DNA of 64,000 bases from Acanthopleura granulata. Lineage: Eukaryota; Mollusca; Polyplacophora; Chitonida; Chitonidae. The notes under the pieces are model-generated. The model made no database searches and was not told the origin of the DNA. It was given only the letters and a program-made list of their open reading frames with translations. Location: NCBI GenBank assembly GCA_016165875.1, contig JABBOT010000080.1, positions 42,159,477 to 42,223,476 on the forward strand. Reading direction: 5' to 3'. Position 1 is the stretch's first letter. Each line of letters starts with the position of its first letter. This document shows, piece by piece, positions 49,190-59,099 of this stretch. The translations under genes were made by a program, and so were the position numbers.

Positions 49190-49605
49190 TCAGTTTTCCT
49201 TCTTAGCAGCCATACAAAACATTCCTTTAGAATCAGAATTTTGGTTAAGTGCCATATCCGCTTCCGTCATGTCGTATTGCTTCCACCTGTCCAGATTTGT
49301 TTCAGGCTTGATGACGTCATTGGAATGGAAGGATACCGATATTCTCCGAAGCAGTAAAAGTGACAGCCCAATGAGCCGACTAAGACGATCCAACCTCCGG
49401 GACGGAGTAGAGACGCTATGTTCTTCGCTGCAGCTTGGTAGCCATCCATGGTTCTAGAGGGAACAACGTCGAGGCAAAGGCTCGAGCTGATGACATCAAA
49501 CGGAGGATAGATCGATGGAAACAAAGGGTTTGGTTGCGTCATATCGCAAAATAAAATGCCTTTGATCCGACTGCGTAAATCGTCTTCCAATCTCGAGAAT
49601 CATTC
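49190..49605 (-). pseudogene. NNMT-like last-exon pseudogene in duplication unit 2
   Basis: It equals exon 3 of the intact gene (439 nt) less 23 nt: one base lost in the TTT of the sixth to eighth nt after the acceptor, and 22 nt lost at about 49285, where VGFTVKI should be encoded. Both shift frame. The acceptor and stop codon persist. Exons 1 and 2 are absent from unit 2. An 18-bp duplication just after the stop (GCCAGGCGG region, 49155-49180) is another unit 2 change. Confidence 0.85.
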
Positions 49606-50502
49606 CTGAGAACAGACACACAAAAAGAAATTATACGTCGGCTGTCTTCGCACAATATAAAAACAATAGCCCTCTACCATTCAAATGCTGGACAATACCC
49701 TACTTTGAAATTTCAGCAATGAATTTCTGTCATGATGGTGAATTAGGGGAAATTCATAATCTGTTACATGATGCATGGCTCGTCTGATTGACGTGTTATT
49801 GAACTTCTTGTGTGTCGTATAAGAGTAATTCAATGTCTCTTGTTTCAAGGATAAGGACGTATTTTATGACATTAGTTCTGTTAAAAAGATGCTGTTTTCC
49901 TGCATGGGTAAAAGGTGTCCAAACCCTGTACCATAGCGATAAATCGGCCTATTTGCGAAGCAACTTATGATGACAAGACACAGCCAAATTATCACGTCTC
50001 TCCTAAATTCATAGGCATGACTTGACTCTAAAATGAAGCTCTTGTTCCTTTAGAGCAGGCTTGCAGCTGTTATATGTTAATATTAGTAATTTTCTGCGAT
50101 GCATGGCTCATCCCTGATTGGACACTTCAGGCTGACAATAAATAAAGTATAGATCGGGAGCGCGTCGTGGCCGACGAAGTTTTTGCTGCTTGTCTTTCAA
50201 CCGCTAGGTCAAGTTCAAACCTACCCTTGGACAGGGACGTTGTACACTCGCTCCCCCTCCTCCCGCCCCTCTACACACACTTGTTCGCTGAAGACCACTT
50301 GTCTTCCATAACCATAAAGGGCATACCTGGTTCAGATGCTCAGCCGCAATACAAACGTCGGTGCAAAGGAATAAACAAAGGCGATCAGTTAGAGCGGAGA
50401 TTGGGAAAAATCACACATTTTTGTAATTCATTTCTCGACCACTGGTTGTTACAGCTGCTCGACAGTTACGCAGCCATCACTTCAAACTATTACTGTTGGC
50501 AT

Positions 50503-50725
50503 GAGGGGTCTCTGTGGCACAGGGGATCAGGGCGTCACCGCGCCGTAATGACCCAGGTGCCTCTCACCGATGTGGTCGCTTTGAGTTCAAGTCCAGCTCA
50601 GACTGGCTTCCTCTCCGGTTGTACGTGGGAAAGTCCAGCAACCTTCGGATGATCGTCGGTCCCCCCCCGGCCTCTGCCCGGTTTCCTCCCACCATAATGC
50701 TGGCCGCCGTCGAGGAGGAATACGG
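50503..50725 (+). repeat. tRNA-derived SINE, family A, plus orientation
   Basis: The head is GGGGTCTCTGTGGCACAGGG, then AATGACCCAGGTGCCTCTCA, GAGTTCAAGTCCAGCTCAGA, CTGGCTTCCTCTCCGGTTGT, CCTCCCACCATAATGCTGGC. It gives the best view of the tRNA-like head in the window; an open frame through it is fortuitous. Confidence 0.8.
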
Positions 50726-50759
50726 CTTTTTTTGTGTAGAACATATAAATGGATATATT

Positions 50760-52740
50760 AAACTAAAATTAAAGAATTCTTCATACGTCTAGCGTCAGAG
50801 TATTGAAGGTTTCAATACTAAAACGCATAGCATACTCCTGACAACTAGATTCAAAATAGAGGTAAAACTGGATGAAGTCAAATGACACTGAACAACTCCA
50901 AAAAGTACCGAAAAAAAGCAAAGTTTTTTTATAAACGTACTTTACTTCTTTCCCTATGACACATATATCAAAGATTTCGTAATGTCATGCTCACTGTCAC
51001 GCACATATACAACTGTCAAAGACAGCAGAATGAAGCGATTCCTCCAAAGCTACACGTATCTATCACTGTGGCACGTCCATCATACTTTTGTCAGCCATAA
51101 ACACGAACCAGAAGTCCTTCAAAGACCAGTACGGTTTGGCCGAGGTTTTGGTCCATTGTAACGATGTACTCGACACCAGCAGTTTTTCAGGTTTAAAAAG
51201 ACACGTGGAAATTTCTTCGCCAAGCATCATCAACATCATCTTTTCATGGCCGAGTTACTGTAGTCGTTGAGGCCAAATCCTCGTGTAACCCACTCTGGTA
51301 CTCTTTACCCCCTTTTTCCCATCTGGAAATTATTTTTTGTAATGTGCCTTACGCTCACCGTGATCCGCATCTGTTCCATAGTGTAAAAATACACCATGAC
51401 AATACGATATATAAGTTTCCACCAAACTTCAGGCAACTCGTACACCTGGCACCTCTTCAACATATCGCCATAGATAACGAACTAACAGGCACAGAGACAG
51501 GAATGTAAATTACTCTTTAATTATAGTGGTGCAATACGACGACCACAGACAAAAAAATGCTCAAACAAATACTGAGAGACACTATAGTGTGACAAATGCT
51601 GACAAGTGATATTGTGAGATTACCTAATCAGGAGTCACTGACCTAAATAACACTCACAATTATCCGTGTTATCACATGATTTTCTCATACTTTTGCCTGG
51701 TATGTGATACACATAAGTCTCTGCCAATAGACATATAAAAATCTAAGTACAAAAAGTACTAGATGAAAGCAAAACTACACGTAGACATTCTTACATGCGA
51801 TCTGTCATACTTAATGGACTTTCATCCTTGTGAATAAGAGCCGGGTATAACGCTTGCACTCAAAGCTAAAGACAATTCCATGCACACTGTTGTAGCTATA
51901 TTAAACACACAACCATACTATCACTTGGAAAGTGTTAAACATTTTTTTCCACTAGCATTATTTTTATTAACTTGCGGTGATTGGTTTACTTTTGTATGTC
52001 CACAATGATATACGATATATTTGGGGATATCGTTTTTCTCACATCTCTGATTAATTATCCATATCACATTCACAAGTTATATTACATTAAAGCTACTGTT
52101 GTGGAATTCAATAGGAATGATGTTTTCGTATCATAACATACGTGTTACTTATAAGTGCGATGGTATTAAACCTTATACTATAATAGTGCCTATGTACAAG
52201 TTTATGGCTAAATGAACTATTTCAGTGTGTCTAGTTGTGCTGATAGAGGTATTATAAAAACGAATACCTATGGAGTCCAAGTGGAAAAATTTGGCACGCA
52301 TTAGTATATATTACTACACCTGTGAATTTTAAGGTCGTCAGGCTAATACTTTAATAGACATTTCCTTTCTAACAGCTGTTTGACCAGTCTTAAATAATAC
52401 TGCGGTAAATTGGATATCTTTTATAATAGCATTAACAGTTTCTTTGGAGGAATTTTGGTGTGTATAAAGAGATTGATGGACAATATAGAAACGTATATAT
52501 CCTAGACGGCGTTTAAACCAGCACCCACATATTCAAATACAATATCCATTGTCAACATCTCCCGATGAGTGCAAGTACCAAAATACCTCCAACGTCACTA
52601 CACCAGTACAACCAACACCACTGTTACATGCACCACAGCCTATTTCCTTCAGCAAAGTGACCAAACCAACGTCGCTTCCTCTTCAGGAGTTTGGCAGGTG
52701 TAGTACGGGGTAACGTCAACATTCAGGTCTTGCCTCGAGT
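50760..52740. other. Spacer and probable long 3' UTR of the Cache/EGF gene
   Basis: No exon is recognised. Minus-strand AATAAA (plus TTTATT at 51963-51968) is a possible polyadenylation site for the gene ending at 52748. No seven-transmembrane exon is visible on the minus strand. Confidence 0.5.
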
Positions 52741-52747
52741 CTGCTGT

Positions 52748-55700
52748 TCAGCAGCCAGCTATATGAAACACAATCAACGTCAGCAGGACAACCGGGAGTG
52801 ATAGAGTGTTGACATGTGGAGCGCTAGAAACTCTGCACTTCAGGTCATCGAATCTGAAACAACAGGGAAATTATTTGTTTATTTATTTATTTATTTATTC
52901 ATTTGATTGGTGTTTTATGCCGTACTCATAAATATTTCACTTATGGGACGACAGCAAGCATTATGCTGAGAGGGAACCGGGGAGCCCGGAGGAAACCCAC
53001 GACCATCAGCAGGTTGCTGGCGGACTTTCCCACGCTGAGAGGAAGCGACCGTCAGCTGGACTTGAACTCACAGCGACCGCATTAAATAGTACCTACTAGT
53101 ACCCCCTTAGCAATGTGATCCAAAAGAAATGACGAGGGGGGTGGGGTGGGGAGGATACAATGACGGTGATAACAATATATTACACGTCACTGGTCAATTA
53201 TGACTCAAATGCTGCGTTATAATTACTGTTCCCCACTCTTCCTGGTCAGTTCCTACGGGTAGAGCATGTGTATTTGCTCGCGAGGTCAATGGGGATTGGA
53301 ACAATCATACTTAGCACTTTCACGACAGGTGGCAAAGTGTCTACAACATCCTGAGCCATAATCCGACAACAGAAAATCAATCCGAACTGATCCACAGCAG
53401 AAACTGCTGCAAAGCTTAGGCTGATATACACAATGAACTGATGCGCACATTAAACTGTAGGCACATCATGAACTGATGAACAGCATAACCTGATGAATAG
53501 CATAAACTAAAGCACAGCATAAACCGATGCAAAGCCTGAACAGTTTCATGAACTGATACACACCATAAACTAATGGACAGCGTGAACTGACGCTTTGAAC
53601 AGACGCTCATCGTGAACTGATAAACAGCTTGACCCGATACACAATATGAACTCATGCACAGTATGAACTGATACACAGCATAAATTGATACACAATATGA
53701 AATGATACACAGCATAAACTGATACACAGTATGAACTGATGCACAGCATAAACTGATACACAGTATGAACTCATGCACAGCGTGAAGTGATACACAGTAT
53801 GAACTGATACACAGCATAAATTGATACACAATATGAAATGATACACAGCATAAACTGATACACAGTATGAACTGATGCACAGCATAAACTGATACACAGT
53901 ATGAACTCATGCACAGCGTGAAGTGATACACAGTATGAACTGATACACAGCATAAACTGATACACAGTATGAACTGATGCACAGCGTGAAGTGATACACA
54001 GTATGAAGTGATGCACAGCGTGAAGTGATACACAGTATGAACTGATGCACAGTGTGAAGTGATGCACAGTATGAACTGATGCACAGCGTGAAGTGATACA
54101 CAGCGTAAACTACCGCACAACATGAACTGATAGAGCATGAATTGATTCTCTAAATGAACTGATACACAGCAAAACTAACGCACGGCGTGAGCGGATAAAC
54201 AGCATAAACTATGGCACGACCCGAACTTATGCACACCATTCTTAGTTTTAAGTCACAAGAACGAAACTCGGGTTTAATTGTTACTGGCATCACACTGCGC
54301 GACTCTGGCGAGCACTATACCTGCTAAAGACCCCTTTCTGTTGTTTCTCGTACTCGTTTTCCAGCAGTTGCCCCTCAATCCACATCTTCTTGTCCCTATG
54401 GGGGTACTCGAACCCCTCAGCGCAGTTACAGCGATACCCTCCCCCGACAAACTTCAGCCCCTTAATCTGGGCACACTGTAACAAAGGGCTCATTGTATCA
54501 AATGCTACACTGTAACAAAGGGGATGCTGTGAAAAAGGATACACTCAAACGAAGGGCAGTGGCTTATAAACCTATGTTTACTTACTTCTTTTAATGTGCA
54601 TTATGCATAACAAAGGTGGCCCATAACTCTCGAATAAGGAAAAGCCTCGCGTATACATGCTAAACAAGATGTACTAAAATGTCTCTTTCTAATAAGACAT
54701 CTTTTTAAGTTTTGTTAGATGCCGTAACTGGAAAATTCTCTGACTGTAACCTGGTCGAGTCATACGAAGATATTAAAAATGGTACTGGTTGCTACTTCGC
54801 TTGGCCCTCAGCACTAAGAAGTTAGAGCATGGAAACGAAACTGGGTGGGATGTCATGTCTAGTGTCTTAGGCATGATATTCCAGTGGCGGCTGCACTTTG
54901 GTGGCATGGACTCCTATACTTCCTATATCACAAGAAGACATTGTATATATACATATTAAGGATTCCTCGTCGTCATATCAATGAAAAATTGTTAAGTACG
55001 ACGTAAAAACCTATTGACATTCAAGTACACCGTTCCGTGACTTACCACAGTAGAAAGCCCATCACATCTGGCCGTATTCTTGAAGGCATTCGCCACATAG
55101 AAAGGCTGCGGACATTGGTAAATGTCAAGGTCATCTAGCTTTACGTCAACAGACACGACACCCCTGAAAAACAGAAGGTATCACTAATCTCAATATGTAC
55201 ATTATCGGCTGAAAACTGGCTCAGAAAAAGAGATTATGTATAAAAGTATTTCGCTACGACAGACTCCTCAGGAGTTCTCTAAGCAACCCTGTCTGTCTGC
55301 ATGCACGTCGGTTTCGTCGCTCTGTCGTTCCATGAAACGACAGACAATCTATCTTTTACCTAAGCCAGACGACATTAGCTATTTGAGGGATGTCGCAGCT
55401 ATGAAGAGCTCGGGATCTTTATAAAGGCCCAAGTATGTGACTTAAAATGGTCAGTTTTGGTAGAGTATACCATATGCTATCGGCATATGACATTTGCCTT
55501 GTACAATACCTGTAAGTGGCTGAACATCAGAGGGCTGATTCTCAGTGTGGTCGCATAACGTTCCGTTGACGTAATCACCACAACCTCACTTACTGTCCGC
55601 ATATACGGTGCCTTGGGACATGCGATCAGTGTAACGTTACGACCGCTTTCAGAAATAGTTCCTATTTTTATGAAAGTAAAACAATTAACATACATCAGTT

Positions 55701-57463
55701 TTGTTACCTGAACTGCAGTCTGTCTCTCAACCGTGTTCTCCCGAAGAAAGGCACAGTGAAAGTCATGACCCAGTCATCAATTATGCCGTCACACTTAAAA
55801 TACGGACGGCTCCATCGGCCATGTTTGAGCTCTGGCGCTTTGTACGATATCGGAAAGTACTCGAACCGCTTGTGTCCCGTCCCGTTCGCGTCAGATCTTA
55901 AGTAGGGTCTCATTTTGTATTTGACCAAACCCTCAAAGTTCGTCTCCCATCTCTGTTTCAAAGACACAAACCATCCCTCGGTTGTGTAAGGTGTCTTAAG
56001 TCCTGCCCAGTCGAAAGCGTCGTAAGTTGCTTTTACGGTTCGAAACGCGTAAGGCCCGAAGTACTCCCGTATCGAACCATCCGTGTTTTCGAACGAATTT
56101 CTTTCGAAAAAAATACCACTGGACCAGAGGCGATAATTGGACATGACATTAGCAATAACTTCTCCGAACATGTGGTCAACATGCAGACGACCTCCGCTAC
56201 GGATATCGCCAAAGATCTCCCCGTAGTTGACATTTTGCAGGTAGTTGGACAGGAAGTGGGCAAGGCGCAGGGCGGTACGAGCCTCGGCTTCGAACTGGTC
56301 GTCAACGCCGTAAGAGACGTCACCCGGAAGTTGCAACTCTGTTTCACTACGAGCGTGACAGTTCGCAGCTGTGACGGATTTTTTCTTGCGAAAGATTCTG
56401 TCCATTCGGTCCCGTTTGGTTTGTTCGAACAGCGACCGTTTTCGTCTTACTCGTCTAGACACTGACCAGGTCAAATTTCCTCCATCATTCTCCTCGTCGA
56501 AGCGATACATCAGTTGGTGGCTATGGACTATCTCATAATGAGACACCTCTGTGGTGGTTTGGTGAGTGGGGCCGACCCGGATGTGACGTGGCATGTGCCG
56601 ACGGGCGAACTTGAGCTGAGGACCGAACGCCTCCTCGGTCATGTTGATCGATCTCAGTCCTCGGGTTCTCACAGGATCCGTTAGATAGGCTTGTTTGATT
56701 CTGGATATCCTTCCCATGAGAACATCTCTGTCGTATTCAATATTAGGAAGGACCTGGGCCCCTGTTCCAAAATGACATGTACATGAAAGGCATTTTTACT
56801 CAAAGAAAAGTAGAATGAAACGAAAGATTCTAGAAAACATTAAAACTCCTTTAAAACGTCTTTATACTCAAGAGGTAAAACTGCATCATAATAGAATTAC
56901 TGATAGTGACACACTAGTGCGCTGCACCATACTATTGGCCACAAATAAATATCAAATATATACACAAACTCTAAGCATTCAGCTTTATCTCCAGCTTGAC
57001 ACGGTCTATACACTACACATAACACGTCCATATGAAAGTACTGTGTAATAGTGTAACAGAATAATACTATCGCGTGAAGGGCATCTAAGCACTGTGACAT
57101 AAAGGATAAGCACTATGATATAAACAATAGCGCAAAAGAGACAGTTACCACTGTGTATGTTTCAAGTGGTATTTATGACATTATTTACACATTCGACCAA
57201 GACTCTTTAACTGCCTAGGATCAGTTGAAATACATGCATGTTTTGCCAAGGCATACAAGGTGGATATTCTCTCAGTAAAACATCTCCTTACCAATACAGA
57301 ACAAACAAGTCGCATTCACCTGTAATGCGGATGGCGACTCCACTCACCATTTCTAGTGTATGCAAATAAGTCGAATTGTCCCCAACGTTGCCGATGCATT
57401 TAGCTACATACAGTTTCCTTGGTTCTATTGAAATGAACGAGGTACTGTTCCGTGAAAGCTGCT
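52748..57463 (-). CDS. GPR158/GPR179-like Cache + EGF-like ectodomain protein with GPI-type C-terminus (5' end incomplete)
   Basis: Minus-strand exons: 57463 (start uncertain)-57348, 56753-55708, 55163-55046, 54475-54321, 52853-52748. The last four join in frame with GT/AG to give 475 codons to TGA. The large exon holds a polybasic stretch (RRVRRKRS) and a Cache-like domain. It runs into FRGVVSVDVKLDDLDIYQC, the end of the GPR158/179 Cache region, then an EGF-like part (KFVGGGYRCNCAEGFEYP), WIEGQLLENEYEK and FDDLKC. The final exon ends VSSAPHVNTLSLPVVLLTLI and VFHIAGC: small residues, short spacer, about 17 hydrophobic residues, then stop. That is the layout of a GPI-anchor signal. GPR158 and GPR179 continue into seven helices; this does not. 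No signal peptide exon was found, so the 5' end is missing. Confidence 0.75.
52870..53090 (-). repeat. tRNA-derived SINE, family A
   Basis: It has an (ATTT)n tail, GATTGGTGTTTTATGCCGTA, CCCACGACCATCAGCAGGTT, and a head fragment CTCACAGCGACCGCATTAAA. It lies 17 bp into the last intron of the Cache/EGF gene. Confidence 0.8.
53430..54230. repeat. 17-bp minisatellite in the last intron of the Cache/EGF gene
   Basis: Roughly 45 units of TGATACACAGTATGAAC with variants (TGATGCACAG, CATAAAC, GCGTGAAG). A higher-order order of variants repeats at 53690-53800 and 53820-53940. Open frames of up to 240 codons are a by-product of 3 x 17 = 51 bp without stops. Confidence 0.9.
54760..55015 (+). repeat. 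tRNA-derived SINE, family B
   Basis: GGTACTGGTTGCTACTTCGC, ATGATATTCCAGTGGCGGC, then TCGTCGTCATATCAATG and GTTAAGTACGACGTAAAAAC. It matches the 39.0 kb copy, with the head truncated. It ends about 30 bp from the exon at 55046. Confidence 0.75.
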
Positions 57464-57639
57464 CTGAGTAGGCCGGATTTACCATATATTAACAAGCTGA
57501 AGCGAAGTGTGTCCGAGAATTGCTGCTGCATTCAACTACACATATAAAGGAAAGAAAATGAAAGTGAACAAGAAGATAGAATGAATCCCACTTACTATGG
57601 AAGCAGACAGCGGCCATCCGTGCATTCTTCCTTTCTGGT

Positions 57640-58150
57640 GATTTTTAAGACCGAGAAATAATGCGAAAGGACGAAACAACGAATGGACGAAACAAAAGTG
57701 CGAGCCAAAAGTACGAAAGGGCGAGACGAAAGTAAGAAAGTGCGAGGCACTGAGCTTTCGCCTTGCTCTTTCGTATTTGTGCTTCGCAGTTTTGTTCTTT
57801 CGAGTTTTGCTTCATGTAAAAACACAAAAGAGCGAAACAACGAAAGTGTGAAACTCCATCAAACCTCACCCTTTCGTCCTTTTGCCTTCCGCTTTGAAAT
57901 CGCTGTGCGCATGCTAACCGGAAGGCAAAAGGTCGAAAGTGCGAGATTCCATCAAACCTCGCCCTTTCGTCCTTTTGCGTTTCGGTTGGCATGAGCAAAG
58001 CGATTTAAAAGCGGAAGGTAAAAGTACGAAAGGGCTAGGCAAAAGTACAAAATAATGAGGTGACAAAACCTCATTGCTTTGCGTCGCACTTTCTTAATTT
58101 CACCTCGCCCTTTCGTACTTTTGCCTCGCGCTTTCGCATCATTTTCTGGT
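57640..58150. repeat. Purine-rich foldback repeat region
   Basis: Motifs such as AAAAGTACGAAAGGGCGAG and GCGAAACAACGAAAG recur, and their complements CCTCGCCCTTTCGTACTTTT and CGCCCTTTCGTCCTTTTGC also recur in the same stretch, so many hairpins can form. It lies between the 57.4 and 58.2 kb exons. Confidence 0.7.
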
Positions 58151-58211
58151 CTAAATAATCACTGGAAAGGACGAAAGCACGGAAAGCCGCCATCGGATTC
58201 CATCCACTTAC

Positions 58212-58377
58212 AGTCGACTGTGTCGCACTGGAAACTGTTGTTGAATTCGTATTCCGTGGCTCGTTCCAAATCCACACCCTGAAATGGTGGAGTGACGTAG
58301 AACGGGTACCTGTAGCCGGGGCGACAAATACACACGTAGCCACCTCTCTTAAAGCCGAAGCCCATCTTGTGCTTACA
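58212..58377 (-). CDS. Single EGF-like exon of a second Cache/EGF module
   Basis: The exon runs from acceptor ACAG before TGT AAG at 58377 to donor GACT before GTAAGT at 58212: 166 nt, phase 0 to 1. It encodes CKHKMGFGFKRGGYVCICRP and GYRYPFYV, ending CDTVDC. It parallels the 54.4 kb exon, which also starts phase 0 with TGT and reads KFVGGGYRCNCAEGFEYP. Direct joining to the exon at 57463 would create TAG, so an exon between is missing or this belongs to an upstream paralogue. The matching Cache exons were not found up to 64 kb. Confidence 0.65.
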
Positions 58378-58749
58378 CTGTCAGCAGAAACAAAGGATCA
58401 TAAATATCCACAAATATCTGAAGTACAGTTTTGAGTATGAAACTTCTGGGCTAAATGTCTATCCTTAGGCCTACAAAATGACGGCACATTACCAAACCGC
58501 CGTTCTCCCAACCAAGCGGCGCCGTCGTACTGGTGCAAAAATACATCATCGGAATAAACATCTATTTGTGTTAGACGTTCTAAATGCCATGTCGGAATAT
58601 GTATTTGGAATCCGATTGGCTACAGGTCGTCCTTGGGATACATGTCTATATGTTCTTGCTGACACGCCACTGTTCTGTTTCCAACAATGTATGATCTCTA
58701 GGGTCCAAGAGGGGTTTAGTACGGTGGCTGATAGCGTCCATTGTAGAAG

Positions 58750-59095
58750 GCGCATTCCGCAAATCCGCGGAAGGCGCGGTGATTAAAAAAAAACAAAACA
58801 AAAGAAAAAAAAACACAACCCGCGACTTTCGCGCCATCTCCACAGAATACACGAAAGGTGCGCTCCCTACGTGACCTTCTCGACCCCGCGGAAGGCGTGG
58901 AAGGCGCCCAGAGAGCGGAGAGCGCGGAAAGCGAGGAGAGAGAAGATTTGAGAGAGAGAGAAGATTTGAAAAACCCGCCCTACGCGATCCCGCGGAAAGC
59001 GTTGAAGGCAAAGAGAGCGCGGATCCGCGCCCTCGGTGCTTTCCGTGGAGTTGCCGAGTGTGGGTTTTTTTTAAATCCGCGGTCTTGATGGGATC
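58750..59095. repeat. GC-rich stretch with repeated CCGCGGAAGGCG-type motif
   Basis: ATCCGCGGAAGGCG, CCCCGCGGAAGGCGTGGAAG, CCCGCGGAAAGCGTTGAAGG and GAGAGAGAGAAGATTTGA (twice) occur within about 350 bp in an AT-rich setting. No element family is recognised, and the long open frame here is low-complexity. Confidence 0.5.
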
Positions 59096-59099
59096 GCTG

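Larger units (their letters stand above)
46049..50223. repeat. Tandem duplication unit 2, internally deleted
   Basis: It matches unit 1 from TAAGCTTACATTCT through GATGCATGGCTCA (50098-50110), then jumps to GGACACTTCAGGCTGACAAT and ends at GTTCAAACCTA. The segment matching 43725-45930, with methyltransferase exons 2 and 1, is absent. Unit 2 also keeps about 300 bp (47137-47435) that unit 1 lacks and has extra element C copies at 47640-47880. Confidence 0.8.

Noticed and set aside
50167..50652. 161-codon plus-strand frame
   Set aside because: Its second half is a SINE and its first part is the duplicated promoter-side sequence of the methyltransferase unit.
53416..54138. 240-codon minus-strand frame rich in Cys, Val and Ser
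   Set aside because: It results from a 17-bp satellite read over 51-bp superperiods. It is intronic and has no splice or start context.
57348..58377. Direct splice of the 58.2 kb EGF-like exon to the 57.4 kb exon
   Set aside because: The only acceptor in matching phase (before 57463) makes a TAG codon at the junction, so the two cannot be adjacent coding exons as read.
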